DNA of 64,000 bases from Liolophura sinensis (Eukaryota; Mollusca; Polyplacophora; Chitonida; Chitonidae), in contig NC_088295.1 of the NCBI RefSeq assembly GCF_032854445.1, positions 28,509,385 to 28,573,384 on the forward strand. The letters are read 5' to 3'. Made by a program: the position numbers and the translations under genes. The notes beneath the pieces were generated by a model that was not told the origin of the DNA, did not search any database, and worked only from the letters and a program-made list of their open reading frames with translations. This document shows positions 15,001 to 27,317 of the stretch, in pieces (within the stretch, counting starts at the first letter, position 1; each line of letters begins with the position of its first letter).

Positions 15001-15441
15001 ACATACAGGCCAACAAAAATATCTCAGTGTTCTTGCACAATGGGGAACTTGTAAAACACCCTCCTGTCTGTAACAATTAAATCAGTCCAAAGCTATCAGC
15101 TTTCCTTTCTTTCCTATATTATGACGCAATTGTTGGTGTACTTGTGTGCTCATCAAACAGCCAGGTATGCACATGTGCATTGCAGTCAAAGAAGAAAATG
15201 TGTTGTTCTGCACTTGTGTAGCTCAGCCATGAGTCTCCTATTATTGTGTAATATGATGCTGAATGATTCATTTATTTCCAATGCTATACATCAGATTAAC
15301 TGAATCTTTGCCCTGAATTTCCACATATTATTTATACTCACCATTAAAGATGCTGAACTCCAGGTTCTTGGCATCCAGATTACTGATATATTTGCCTAGG
15401 TACTTGTTAAGAATGTTGGATACAATATTCTTGAGAACCAT
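74..15441 (-). CDS. VPS13: VPS13A/C-like bridge lipid-transfer protein, N-terminal 590 codons (partial)
   Basis: VPS13 proteins are long hydrophobic-groove proteins that move phospholipids between organelle membranes at contact sites. Sixteen coding exons join in frame: 15342-15441, 13200-13243, 12380-12422, 10097-10288, 9898-9968, 9126-9284, 8363-8455, 5137-5194, 4388-4509, 3807-3988, 2948-3092, 2584-2704, 2225-2322, 1245-1381, 733-824, 74-186. All have GT donors and AG acceptors. The start MVLKNIV...LNKYLGKYI is the chorein-type N-terminus. Further family landmarks are LDIPW near residue 65, HIRYED at 157-162, SVYWNPY, a WW pair at 330-331, GGWFNWIFG at 419-427 and QPVEIVYDE at the end of the visible part. 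The order and spacing fit VPS13A/C better than VPS13B or D. The start has A at -3 and G at +4. Full family members exceed 3000 residues, so most of the gene lies left of the window. The A-versus-C assignment cannot be made here; a single invertebrate A/C ancestor is likely. Confidence 0.93.
190..435 (+). repeat. Degraded SINE copy, family with TTAACAATTTTTCAG motif
   Basis: The stretch begins with a version of ACGTCGTACTTAACAATTTTTCAG, followed by a TGATGACAAGGAGTC block, then GTCCTGTTTCCTTGCTCTAAC and an AGTGAGGCAGCACAAAGTACCA-like block. The same blocks recur in the same order at 48795-49145, and the first block also at 5240 and 57325. It lies in the VPS13 intron between exons 15 and 16. 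Confidence 0.6.
1629..1822 (+). repeat. tRNA-derived SINE, 3' part
   Basis: The copy runs from the box-B-like GTGAGTTATAAGACCAG region through the body (TGGTCGTGGGTTCCCC, CCACCATAATGCTGG, GTGAAATATTCTTGAGTA) to the tail AACACCAATCAAGTAAATAAAT. Orientation follows the tail. It matches the full-length copy at 30058-30318 and lies in the intron between VPS13 exons 13 and 14. Confidence 0.85.
4880..4992 (-). repeat. tRNA-derived SINE, 3' half
   Basis: Read on the minus strand this has the body and 3' end of the same SINE: CCAGCAACCTGCAGATGGTT, the GGGCTCTGCCCGG block, and AGTGAAATATTCTTGAGTA. The tRNA-like head and the A-rich tail are missing or weak. It lies in the intron between VPS13 exons 8 and 9. 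Confidence 0.85.
5217..5515 (-). repeat. Second tRNA-derived SINE family, near full length
   Basis: On the minus strand the right end starts with a clear tRNA-like head: GCCCCGATAGCACAGTTGAT carries a box A, GCTTCAGGAGCGGTAGATCC an anticodon-arm-like part, and GGGTCAATCCTGGG a box-B-like part. The body runs to the 3' motif CTGAAAAATTGTTAAGTACG and ends in a run of CACTCACTCACT. This is a polymerase III type SINE distinct in head and body from the AATAAAT-tailed family. It sits in the long intron between VPS13 exons 7 and 8. Confidence 0.85.
7899..8080. mobile_element. MITE-like inverted-repeat element, copy A
   Basis: The element starts TAATTCTTCAACCTTTT and ends CGCTTGAGGAATTA, so its two ends are imperfect inverted repeats of about 16 bp. 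Internal landmarks are GCAAGGTG, CAAGCATATTC and a CCAACCAATGTA block, shared with the copies at 14654 and 20269. It has no coding capacity and no transposase relation visible. It lies in the VPS13 intron between exons 7 and 8. Confidence 0.7.
8770..9125. repeat. 58-bp tandem array next to VPS13 exon 6 donor
   Basis: Six units of exactly 58 bp start at 8770, 8828, 8886, 8944, 9002 and 9060. Each begins GGCTTCACCTTA or GGTTTCAC(C/T)TTA on the plus strand, and most contain GCTACATGTAGCCT. A seventh, partial unit starts at 9118 and is the real exon 6/intron 6 junction of VPS13, since the minus-strand donor reads CATAAG|GTGAAG. The array therefore repeats the junction into the intron. The middle units are nearly identical and the outer ones more diverged. 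Confidence 0.9.
14654..14855. mobile_element. MITE-like inverted-repeat element, copy B
   Basis: The ends are TAACTCTTCAACCTTTTT and AAAAAGGTTGAGGAATTA, the cleanest terminal inverted repeat of this family in the window. The inside shares CAAGGTGTTTATTCAAGCAT and CCAACCAATATAG with copies A and C. It lies in VPS13 intron 1. Confidence 0.75.
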
Positions 15442-15529
15442 GATGGAAGCTGGAGCAGTCAATCAGGGGTCGGTGAGGTCAGCTTAGGTCAAGGGATTGA
15501 CAATCTTCTTTCATACTCTTCTACATTTT
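15442..15529 (-). other. VPS13 5' leader segment with candidate acceptor
   Basis: Directly upstream of the VPS13 start is a leader ending at a good acceptor (TTTACAG read on the minus strand, AG at 15531-15530). This suggests that exon 1 as transcribed begins with 88 nt of untranslated sequence and that a non-coding exon lies further upstream, to the right. I could not identify that upstream exon or a promoter. The leader holds two short upstream ORFs (see findings). Confidence 0.5.
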
Positions 15530-18500
15530 CTGTAAATAGAAGCAACAACCATTTCAGGAAATTCTCATCAATGTAAGTTAAATAGTTTTCATAAAGCTGT
15601 GAACTCAAAAATTATTTCAGATTTGAAACCATGAAAAACAAATGTCTACTGATTGATAAAGCAATGTGACATTTGACTTGACACTGTATACAGTATATGT
15701 ATGGACCAGCCCTCAGTGCTAGGCACCAAGCTCACAACTGGTGCACTTTTGGCAGGTTTCTAGCATTCCACTAGCAATTCATCTGCTTTTGAGTTACTGC
15801 AGCCAGCACAAGCTGCAGGACAATGGCAACCTCCTAGCTGCACTCAATAGCATTTTGACTGGGACCAAATGTCTGGTACAGTACAAAACTATACAGTACC
15901 TAAAAATTTACCAATCATGTAACACAGAATCTTAAAAATTATTTCTAGGCTTAAGCAATGGTCGTAGGGTACTGCAATCAGCCAGTGGCATGTATAAGCA
16001 CTTCCCTACATGTACCAATTTTAAGGCGTAATGAAGGCTTACTAAACCATGGGCAGTGGATGCTACTTTTATACCCACGGAAAATGAAAACTTGAAAATG
16101 TTAAAAAGTGTAAATCATGTCATTCCTTGGTTTACTGACATGTCTCCTTGATGAGATATCCATGCACTAAACACATTCTACAGTTATATCATGATGGTAT
16201 GTGTTTGATTTTTATCACCATTTAATTCCAATGACAAATGGTTCTCATGGCTGTAGGCAAAAATTAAAAAAAAAAAATTAAATTAACTCCCATTTAGGTC
16301 ATTCACAAACAACAAAAAATTCACGAATCAGATGTGCCCCATAAATAGCATGATCAACTATGAAAGGTATAAATTTCCAACGTGAACTCTATGCCACTGG
16401 AGTACAAACAATTTAAATTGTGGCAAGGCAGCTAGTGTAATGGAAAGTTTTACTCCACATAAATGCAGTACTTGACGAGTGGATGGCATTCAAATATAGC
16501 CATCGTCGACTTCAATGCCAAAATGGAGAGTGATACAAAACCTACAAAGTATGAGAGCTTATTCTTTATGCTGCTCTCAGCAAACTGGAATAGGACAACA
16601 GAAAACAGATCGATCAACGAAGCCCTTGACGGGGAATTTGTCAAGATTTAATGAGTACTGAAACAGACCTTAATTATCATGCCTGATATCAAGCTGTGTT
16701 AAACAAAACTGTCGTCACTGGGTGAAAACAAAAATAGGATTTCTGGTATTTCTAAGCTTCAATCTACATGTGATGACACCAAAAATTCTTTTATACAAAC
16801 TTAACAACCTTGAAAATGTGTTCTGCCTGTTGGATGAGTAAACCAAATAGACAAAATCTAACACCCATGCTACCATACTATAAAGCAGTACTTTACCCTT
16901 GCACTCTGTCTTCTTGTGTATCAAATTAGACACTTATACACATAGCTGCTTATAATGTAAGCTGTTTTCTTGAATGTAAGTTAACAAAGAAACCTATACA
17001 ATATCCTAGTAGAGACCGCATGGTTACTTACTTTTATCTTCAAGCTCTACAGTGCACAAGCACATATGTATGTAGGATTATTGAGTAAATGGTACAGACC
17101 TACACTTTACTATACATCTCTATTATTGCTGCAGAGTATAAGCTACAGCTGATATCCTGTAGGGGGCTTTGAAGTCTTTTCACTTCAAGAATTGAGCCAG
17201 CAGGATTTTTAGAGAGATATTGAAGCCGTAAGTTACGACGACACATTGTGATCCCAGTTGACAGACTAGCTGTCCTGATCATTATCAGTGTTCAAGAACT
17301 GGCTTCATTGCAGATTGACATGAAAATTACCTATCTCTCAGACATGGACATGCCTCATTGTAAGTGGCTGGACCAGAGAAACTACAGTGAAGAATAAACA
17401 GCCAGAAATTTAGAATAGGATCAAGGTACGGCAAATGACCTAATATTTCATCCCAAAAAGTCCATCTTCCAAGGCCAAAAAATTGTAATAAGATTTTAAC
17501 CATTTTATCATGTTTCTTGCTCATCTGTAGACTATTAAACTTCTCTTCTAGATATTACATAACATTTGCAACGCAGTTCACGCCTTTGTTGGCCACTAGA
17601 ACTCTATGCCATGTGTCTCTCTTGGATCGGTTTGGGGCTCTTATGGGATTAAAGATATTCCAATAATAAACAAAAACAATTAAGACAGATGGTGCTGATA
17701 ATTACACCAACTGTACTTATTCATGAGTGACGGGTCACCCTGGTAACAGCAAAATGTGCCAAGAAGTGAGCAGCCAAAATGTCATTCGTAGAAGAAATAT
17801 CAGTAATTGACTACGTACACATGTACACTATACTCTAAATACCAAACCAAACAAATCTTTTTATTTATTTATTACACAACATACAGGAAAAATGTTACTA
17901 TTTAAAATGCTGTAAGACTTACATTAACATCTCACAACAAAAACATATTCCTGGGATATAATACTGTATCCCAGATTATTCTAAGAGTGAACATATAGTA
18001 CTCAGACACATATAGGCACAGTCTGGACAAGTTTGCTAATAATCACCTATATCCCACAGTTCTAATGTACAGTATACACTGGTGGAGTGCATGAATTTAT
18101 GTTGAACACTGTCAATATTTACACTATATCCACATGTCTTGTGATCAACTAATAAACTTCTAATGCTGCACACTACATCAGTTTTACATGAAACCTTCAG
18201 GTCAATTACACATATCCTTTTTCTTTGTGAAGTTCGTGAAAGAACTTGCCAGCTTGTTACACTGCATGTTTTAGGGGAAAGGCGTCTGATGACCTTATCA
18301 AAGCCTGAGCACCTTGAGACTCTGAACAGACCATTAAGGACCATCAGGTAATGACCTGAGGATAAGCTCTTACACCTCCCACCTGAAATATGAGCCACCT
18401 TAATAGCCATGTCTATACCCAACACTTAAGAGACACTGGCATCATCTTGTCAATGGCCAACCTACTCTACTGGCAATTCAGCTGCTGCTTTAGATGAACA

Positions 18501-20268
18501 TCTCATGTTATGCACACTATTCAAGTCAATACTCAGAAGTACTGTATAAGGCCTAACATTTTGCACCTAAAAGTGCCTGTTTAAAGACAAATACATGTCA
18601 TAAATGGTTACTTTTGGTGCTGAAAATTACTTTTTTCAAGAAGCAAATCTTCAAACGCATTCATAACTTTAACCTAAATCAGGTGTTACAATCTGTAGAT
18701 TGTATACCAAACAGAACGGGGGGCAATGGTAATGGGCAGGGTATTTTCTCTTACAACATAATATTATCCCATAATGCCTGCGTTTCAACTTTATTGACAT
18801 TAAAGGCAGATTTGGGGCATATACATACTCATGTAGCCAAGCAGCATCACTGAGAGCAAGGTAAAACCAGGATAGAAAGTAGCTTCATGTGCTAATGCTA
18901 TGAATCAATACCTGAGTGCATGACAACATTATCCAGTCAGACGTCCAGTATCAGTGTTGTTTATATCAGGGTTATATTACAGATAAGGCTAATAATAATA
19001 ATAATAATCCCTGACCAGGCACAGCCTGCAGGTGTGATTAATATAAATACATATTATATACATATACATATATGTACCTACCCAACTGATGTTTGCATTT
19101 AATACATATACTCATGCAATGATCAGTACCAAAAGGTGATCGAGTAAACACTTCTCTAAACCATAATGAATGGAACCAAGAATCATAATGTACTCTCAAA
19201 GCAATGGTCAAAATATTGATATCTGTCCTAGTACAAAAGTCACATGTTATCATGTTGGTTTTATTAATATTCAGTCATTAACCCACTTTAATACACTAAA
19301 TGTAATTGGTTGAAACCTTGCTTCCACAGAAAATTTGTACATTCTTAGCTTTGAGTCGTTATGGCGTAGACAAGAGTGTAAGCCTTTTTTTCCCCCATTT
19401 CACTCAAGATGGTCAACAGATGTAGACAAAAAAACCAAAAAAAAACAAACAAAAGTAAAAAGAAAAAATTCTCACTCATCTTTCTTAACATAACACTTTT
19501 CAAATTACAACTCATGGAATCCCAAAATATGTAAACATTGACCTAAATCAAAACTGATTTTGAGGAAATGAGCAATGATTTATGGCTAAATACTTAATTT
19601 CTTGCTTCTGTATTATGGTCAATTCATTTTATCAAAGAAACATATGGGACAAGTTGGCCTCCATAACATATACTATGTCACATGATAACAAAACAAACCC
19701 TACACTGCCCACATGTAAGCCCCATGTGTAGCCGCTAAATGCCAGGTGGAGGATGACAAGTTTCTTGAATATTCATCTCTTCCACCATACATTTTCTTGG
19801 AAATAACACAAAAACAAATAAATAAAAAAGCTTAATAAATAATATATAATGAACACGTATGTGCAGGAGGTAAAATTATACTAGGTTTTTTTTTTTTTTT
19901 TTTTTAATTTCAGTTCATATACATGTAGGCCCAAGGACCTACATACAGGGCAGATAACAGTGTGGACTGAGAGAGATCTGAACAAGAAATACAGTTCCTG
20001 TACCATGAGTCTAAAGTTAGATTTTCCTTTTCAAAAAAGGCTGATTATTTGTAGAGTGAGTTGGATACAAATTATTATCCACAGACATTTGCAATAAACA
20101 TCCATCAAAAAAAGAAATAAAACTGCTGCCAACAGTTAAGTGGCTGCCCACGTGTCAGGTTTTAGTACTTGTAAAAATTGGAGGAATCTGTCTTACACAG
20201 TACTGTGGTAGAAGACATTTAGTATTACTGCTTCATGTCCTGAATTAATAGCTATACTACTACTACTG

Positions 20269-20479
20269 TAATTCTTCAACCTTTTCGTATGATTGCAATG
20301 TGTTTATTCAAGCATATTCTGAAGGCACTATTCTCTGGAGGTTGATAAAATTACACTTTCTGTAAAGCCCTGAAAATGACCAATCCAAGCAATGTAGGTT
20401 TGTTTCAGAATCTCCTTAAGAAACCTGCATAAACTGCATTCAAAGTTGCACTTTCATATGCGAAAATGTTGAGGCATTA
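20269..20479. mobile_element. MITE-like inverted-repeat element, copy C
   Basis: It begins TAATTCTTCAACCTTTTCGT and ends AATGTTGAGGCATTA. The internal order TGTTTATTCAAGCATATTC, TGAAGGCA and CCAATCCAAGCAATGTAG is shared with copy B. It is intergenic. Confidence 0.7.
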
Positions 20480-21051
20480 GAGCGCATGTAATTCAAATAA
20501 TTTATACAAATGTCTGCATCGAACTTGAAGCATAACACTTGAATTGGTGCAGAGCAGTTTCTCTCTCACACATCCTCATTTCAGCAGCCCACATCTGTCT
20601 ATGATAGGCCTATACATGTACATGTACCATATACTGTATCTGACCTTAAATTCCATTCATGGCTAAGTAACTCAGAATATCTCATTCCGACAGTTCTGCT
20701 GATCTAGCTTTAATAGAGAGGTGTTTTGAGTATTTTGTTTTAGAGGTAGAATGGTATATCCAACTGGAAAAATTAAGTTTCAGCACCACAAGAACTTTTT
20801 TAATTTTAATAAATAAATAAAATATGATGTTAGCATGCAAAAACTATATATATATATATATGAAGAAAAATGAACATACTAAAAGGTGATGCAGCAGTCA
20901 TGATTTTTTTGTACATCACAAATGTTCTGTAGAAGCCTGAAATATCTCATAATAACAAAGAACTTATGTCCATATATTTATGTGCCTGTGAGATTAAAAT
21001 GTACTAAGGTAGGAGCAATTTGTACCTTGAACATTTACTATTTATTTCATT

Positions 21052-21222
21052 GGTCCTTCATGCCATATTCAAGGATATTTCACATATTTGATAAGTTAGA
21101 GGCCAGCACTATGGTGTGAAAAAAAACAGTGGGGAAGCCATCACCATCTGCAGGTTGTTTTCAGACCTTCCTACATATGACTGCAGAGGAAGACAGCATG
21201 AGCCTGACTCAGGCAAAGACTG
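21052..21222 (-). repeat. Degraded tRNA-derived SINE
   Basis: On the minus strand it retains the body blocks AACCTGCAGATGGTGATGGC, ACCATAGTGCTGGCC and TGAAATATCCTTGAATATGG, all recognisable but more diverged than the 30058 copy. Confidence 0.65.
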
Positions 21223-24200
21223 AGTGAAATGACCTCTTGAGGCTGTATGTGTCAGTAACATGTGACAAGATGGATCAGATGTCTGTTTACATTGTTCGCT
21301 TACAACATCCTAGGCTAGCGGTCACAATGAAACAATACATAAAAGAGAAATGACAAATGACACACCAACAACACAACTTGTTTTACAAGTGATGGTACCG
21401 TACCTATCTCAATAGGCCTACATACCCACCTGAAGAGGATGTCTGAACACAACAATGGTGTAGATGGCAGGCCCACAACATGGGTCAATATCTCTCACTA
21501 TGTATATGGAACACTTTGTGATCCAACCTGAACGACCCAGAGCACACACATGCTTTAGCCATATATGAGCTTATATGCTGACCATAAAGATTTACATATA
21601 GAGAGAGTATTTCTCTCCAATTGTTTCCCTAGCTGGATCAGCACTACCCATAATTCGCAACAACACTGTGCAGACAACTTAAAGGTTTGGTATGGATTTC
21701 TTGTTCTTCTAACTAATCTGAATTCTCAGTAGAGCGGTATTTCTGCCATTCCCATGCACACTGGGATATAAATTAGGACTAATCAAACCAAATATTGTCA
21801 TTTGTGTTTCATTTCTTATTGACGCAATAAAAATTGTACCTTAACAATTATTACATGGACAAAGCTGTTATCTTCGGTAAAAAGCCAATCCATGGGTTAG
21901 ACATTAAAATAATCTCCTATACACAGAGAAAGTACTAACAAGGATATTGTCCATAAAAAAAGCCTTATTTAAATTTTATTTTAACGAGTAAACTGTATAT
22001 GAAATATTGGATTCTATATTGGCCTTTTCTGACCACACTGTGACCAGAGATGTCAACTCACTTTCTTGCCACTTAGTAAGGCTACACTTCTACTGTTAAA
22101 ATGCACATATAGATATTATGCTATGAACGCATTCATCGAATGGACCTTGACACAAATTATTTCAGTGAAATATTAAAGAAGTGATGTCACCATTACCTAA
22201 TGGGTTCCAACAAATCATTGTAGAATCTGATGTCTTCAAAGCATTTTTTAATTATACAAGAAAAATTCTAAAAAAAAAAAACAAAAAAAAAAACAGTTAT
22301 TTTCCAGGACAGTGTTTAATGGACTTTCAATTCACATACTGCATTTTAGATTTTTCTTTGCCATTAAAATTACTTGAAAAAATATGCACTTCCTGATAGC
22401 CCTGATTGCTAAATGTCACAGAAACAGTACTGTGTACAGGAGAGCTAGGCCAAAGCTTAAAATGGATTGTATGCTGGGATCTGGGATGCCCATACAATTA
22501 CTGACATACACTGCACATCTGGTAATTAACCAACAGAAACCCCAAAGGCTCCACAGCTTCCACATGTAGGTCGCAAACTTTTAACATTTACACAAATGTA
22601 CACGTATATATTCTGATATTATTCTGTTTATGTAACATATGTGTTTGTAATTAGTGACTCATTTAGGACAAGCATACACTGGATATCAACACAGAGGTCA
22701 TTTTATTCTAGACTGTGTACATATCTTTATACATGCCTCATACACCTGTCCACCAAATGGAGGCTCGTTATTTAGACATCAACAGGATTTTAATGCTAGC
22801 AGTTAACTTAACACAAGCGTAAACTGAAGACATCGCCTATACCTATCAACTATAAAGTGAACAAATACACAAGCCTTCCGGGGTAATTAACATTGTCTAA
22901 CATGTCTGAAAGCTACAAGTACTGTATATGTGTGGAAATCAATATTTCTCCCCCAATTTTAGTAATGAAAGAATATGCATGTAAATCAAGTTATGACTTA
23001 TAAAGTGTAGTTACAGTGGATCCATTCATGTTAAAATAGTTCTAGACTTGTCAGACTGTTCCTAATATATTAATTCATTCATTCTGACAGTCCTGTGAAT
23101 TAGGCTATGTTGAGACAAATACATGTACATGATCAATATAAATATAATCCTGATAGATCAGTTCTAATTTTAAAAAATGCATTTCTTCATCTGGCTGAAC
23201 TGCTTGGGTTTTAATGTTGTAGTTAATAAAATATCACTTATAAGATGGATAGTCTGATGAATGGGGAAACTATAGCTTACAAAATTATAGTTTCTCAAAT
23301 TAATCAAAAGCAATCAGCTTGTATTCAAGCTAAAATAATACCACTACTTTTTCCCATTTGAGTTAGAACATTCAAAGCCGCCCATGTACATTGTCTGTAA
23401 TTGCATACAAATTGTCGAGACTCAGGCAAAAAACATAATCTTAAATTGTTTATATGAAAAAACAACATAAATGGCTTATTTAGATGAAATCTTTTGATAT
23501 GGAACCAAACGATGTGGCCTTCTTTACTGCTGATTCTCATACTGAACTGAATGAATGACTCTTTAACCTTCAGTCCCTTTTTTCTTTTCCACTTGCACTA
23601 TTCAACCCCACCTACACAGTCAACTATATTTAACAATAAGATGTTTAAGAAAAGAAACTTGCAAATAACATGTTTCTTTAACCTTTAAGACTTTCATGAA
23701 GTTAGTCACATTTGTCAAATATATAAGGAGAAACACTAAGAGAGAAGGACTTGCATAAAAATAACATACAGGCTGCTCTGAAGTTGATAAACACTTACCC
23801 CTAGATCATTTTATGGGGGACTGGTCATGCAGGAGCCATGAAACTGGCAGAATTCTACACAGGAAAGAAATTCCAAAAACTAACCAATAACTAAGTTACA
23901 AAAATAGATGTACATTGCGGCGCCACAAAAACCACACGCACAAGTTGGTGATATCTATAATATTGATTCTGATGTCAACATATATATATATACTTCACAT
24001 AGAGGTCATTTATCTCTGTGCACACAAAAATATAACGGCAGACCTATGCATGACTATACATAAATATCCTATGCATGTAGATGACAACACATTTAGCTGG
24101 TATGCTCTGGTAGCCTAAGATACAACCTTATTTCATAGTAATCTGAATCTTGTTGGCAAATATGACATAATCCCCTGATCAATGTAGGCCTGCATATAAA

Positions 24201-24749
24201 TGCTACATACAATAACACGCACATACATCACGCACTGACATCATGTAGGAAGGAAAAAAAAAAGAGAATATATCAAGAGAAATGTGCTCTTAATTTATCT
24301 GGCATTTCACTACTACATTACCTCCCTTTATATTAATCCCATCAGTCAACAATACTAACAGTAAACCTCTAAAATCATATAAAGTCTGAATAAAACAACC
24401 TCTGCGTCAGCATTTTTCTCGTCGACAGAGTGACAAGGTCATTAATCTGTTAAGCCTTTCAACATAAATCCAGTATGTGCCGCCACAACGAAATAATAAT
24501 ACTCAAAAGAATACATTTTTCATACACTGACTGTTTTTTGGCAATGTCTTGCAGTCAACTCAAGATTATAGATTCATAAAAGCCATATTGTTCTGGTCCT
24601 GTGTGAGCTTCTACATGTACATGTATGTCCAAACATGCAATCAAGATCAAAAGTATTAATGAAATACTGTTACATCATCAGTCTGAAGAACATGAGCTGG
24701 AATGACATCATTTCTGTCCCATGCTTAGTCAGGTTGAAATGTGCAGTTA

Positions 24750-24778
24750 AACACACACACACACACACACACACACAC
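24750..24778. repeat. (CA)n microsatellite
   Basis: An uninterrupted dinucleotide run of about 14 ACs within an otherwise unremarkable intergenic stretch. Confidence 0.95.
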
Positions 24779-25085
24779 CTGCACAGGCATTTCTCACGTG
24801 TTGTATCTGGACATTGTCTAAGTTCTGCACATTTATAATCCCAGCTTGCTTTTCAAATGTCCAACCTCCACTACACTACCATGCACAAACAGCCAAGTTA
24901 AACTTACTTGACACCAGATCTCCACGGATTGCTCAAATCTGGGACTAAATTAATTGTAAATAATCATCCAGGTTTCACACTAGCCTCCTCCGGTTCAATT
25001 CTCTGTACAAAGAACACAGTGCACACAGACTTAAGTGCAGGTCTTTCTTTCTTATCATCACTTGTAATTTACTTTAAATCTCCAG

Positions 25086-25258
25086 CCCTTTCAACCTCTA
25101 AAGCACTTTTTCCCGAGGAATTTATGCATATAATTTGTTTGTGTCAATAAATATGCAAACATCATAAAACTGGGCTAATTATTTCTCAACACCCTATAAG
25201 CTCTTTCATAACGTTTCAAAATATTGGTCGCAAAGGCGCCTGAAAGGGTTGAAGAATC
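25086..25258. mobile_element. MITE-like inverted-repeat element, second subfamily
   Basis: The terminal parts CCCTTTCAACCTCTAAAGC and GAAAGGGTTGAAGAATC are inverted relative to each other. The interior (CGAGGAATTTATGCATATAA, TGTCAATAAATATGCAAAC) differs from copies A-C but resembles the copy at 44740. Confidence 0.6.
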
Positions 25259-26451
25259 AAGGAATATGAGACATCTAGCCTTATCATTTTCAAGTTATAA
25301 ACAGGATATAAGTTGTAATTTTAAGCAGATACACTTTCACATGTATGCCCTATAATTCTTTTCTCTTTTTTACCCAAAACTCCGTCGCTGTAGCAACAAT
25401 CTGGTTTATCATCTGGGTGGATACGCTTAAGCAATTTAGGGAAACAGGGAAATCTAACACACTTTTCCTGGTTCTGATAACTGCCAATTCTCTAAAGTCC
25501 AGGACAGCAGGAGCTGGGTGTGAAATTGCATGAGGGCTGGATCTCCATATGCTCCATATATGAACCTACTTTCATCTAAAAAAACAACCAGTAATAAAGT
25601 ACTGCTAAATCCAACACGAGTTCATGAATTTTCTCACAAGCTATTCACCCTGCTTCAAGGCCTGTAGAACAGAGAGGTAACAATGACTACTTTGTGAAAA
25701 ATCAAGTGAAATCTTTTTACTATCATCGTTACTTATAAAGCCAGATGTAGGCAGTTAATGTAGCTGAATAGCTGTCTGATTGCTATGCTTGTGGTCAGAA
25801 AAGACCAAGTAAATCAATAGCACAATCAAACCTATGCTATACACAAGGCATGGCAGGCAACCTGTCTGAGTAACATATCATTAATTAAACCATACATTTT
25901 CAAAATTAGCTGTACTTTTCAGCCCACATTTTAAGTGGCTTTCAGATAAAAAACAACTTATAAATACACATATGAATATAAATTAAGGTATAAAATCCTG
26001 TATTTTGCCACAGAAATGGTGAACTTTAAGGTAGATTAATTTGAGATGCTGTGATCATGTAAGATACCATTTTAGTACACAGAGTAAATACACATGTAGA
26101 GGCTTACATTAATACTACCTGTCCTAAATAAGTCGATAATCTTCGAATATGAAGGACACATTCCAAGATGGTTACATGTGACATGCTGAGCCAATGTATA
26201 TGGCATGATAAGTGTCGGAAGGCTGGATGATGGAGCCATTTTTGGTGGGTTGTAATATTATAAATACATGAATATTGATCCCCTAACCTTGATACAGCAA
26301 TCATCTGTGCGACATGCGATCAGGATTGCCCTATGATCGACTAACAACATGATCATTAGCATCCGATCATCAAGCACAAGATGGATGTAACATTAAAAAT
26401 GGTATGCACTACATGTGCATGAATGTGAGTATATCAACCAATACAAACAGA

Positions 26452-26639
26452 CGATCAACAGTGTGAATGAGAATCGCTATATACATGTAGTGTTAACATT
26501 GCTCATCTTGCAACGATCAACAGTGTGAATGAGAATCACTATATACATGTAGTGTTAACACTGCTGATCTTGCAACGATCAACAGTGTGAATGAGAATCG
26601 CTATATACATGTAGTGTTAAACATTGCTGATCTTGCAAA
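26452..26639. repeat. 62-bp tandem repeat, three copies
   Basis: Copies start at 26452, 26514 and 26576 with CGATCAACAGTGTGAATGAG, a shared TATATACATGTAGTGTTAA core and the end GATCTTGCAA or CTCATCTTGCAA. They differ at only a few positions, so the triplication looks fairly recent. Confidence 0.9.
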
Positions 26640-27047
26640 AACAAAGGTAACAAATTCTGACATAATGAAAACACTATAAACCAGACCTGCTGTATTACCT
26701 ACAGTAGTACATATATACATTATGAAGACAATGTACCACTGTGAGATCATTTTGTACAAATATGCAAATAATAACAACACAGTTAACAATAATTGCATTA
26801 GGGCTGTGAAGGACGGCGCTATTTTGTATACCAAGGAATGATTACCTTACAATTGCACGTAGCCTTTCAGATGAGCAATAAAGGCAATCACTTGGCGATT
26901 AATTACAGATTACCTAAATCAATCAGGTCACAATACTCCTTAAATGGTCATATATGTTTAACTGTTATATGGTGCCTCTGCATATAATACACCGGAATGA
27001 AATAATAATTGCCATAAACAAAAGTGCTGTACCAACCTAAAGACAAT

Positions 27048-27317
27048 ATGGGCAACTGTTTCTCTGCTAGAAACTCACTACTGGCGGCCGACCATGATCG
27101 GGTGCACAGCTCCGGGTCACACAGGATTAAACTGTCCTGTCTGGCTGACACGGAGCGTCCGTCCGTGTGGGGCAAGGATTCAGCTGGTGTAATGGTCACG
27201 ACATGGAACCGTCCACACTGTTCACACGCCGGCAGTGGCTACACAGCACTCCAAGGATTTGCAATGGCACGGTACAGCTGCCCAGAAGCACAGGGCTGGC
27301 TAATGTATGATCACTAA
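27048..27317 (+). CDS. Small ORF with myristoylation-like start (unproven)
   Basis: This is an 89-residue open frame starting MGNCFSARNSLLAA. Gly2, Cys4 and Ser6 fit an N-myristoylation plus palmitoylation start, and the ATG has A at -3 and G at +4. The surrounding 270 bp is richer in G+C and CpG than its neighbours. The rest of the frame has no domain I recognise. It could be the first exon of a gene whose later exons I cannot see, or an exon of a minus-strand transcript, since the opposite strand is also open from 27199 to 26948. A chance frame inside a short GC-rich patch is equally possible. Confidence 0.25.
   Translation: MGNCFSARNSLLAADHDRVHSSGSHRIKLSCLADTERPSVWGKDSAGVMVTTWNRPHCSHAGSGYTALQGFAMARYSCPEAQGWLMYDH

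Larger units (their letters stand above)
15530..26451. other. Gene-free stretch upstream of VPS13
   Basis: I see no supported gene. The stretch holds one MITE copy (20269), one degraded SINE (21052), a T run at about 19886, a short (TA)n at about 20853 and 23978, a (CA)14-like microsatellite at about 24750 and a second-subfamily MITE (25086). The longest open frame (minus, 18036-18425, 129 codons) has no recognisable motif and no exon structure. A non-coding first exon and promoter of VPS13 may lie here but cannot be placed. Confidence 0.5.

Noticed and set aside
18036-18425. 129-codon open frame on the minus strand
   Set aside because: It has no recognisable domain and no splice sites linking it to anything, its composition is unremarkable, and the opposite strand is partly open too. 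It is most likely chance.
23940-24120. Short open frame with transmembrane-like ILILMSTYIYILHI stretch
   Set aside because: The hydrophobic run is produced by a TATATA microsatellite. No start context or homologue is visible.
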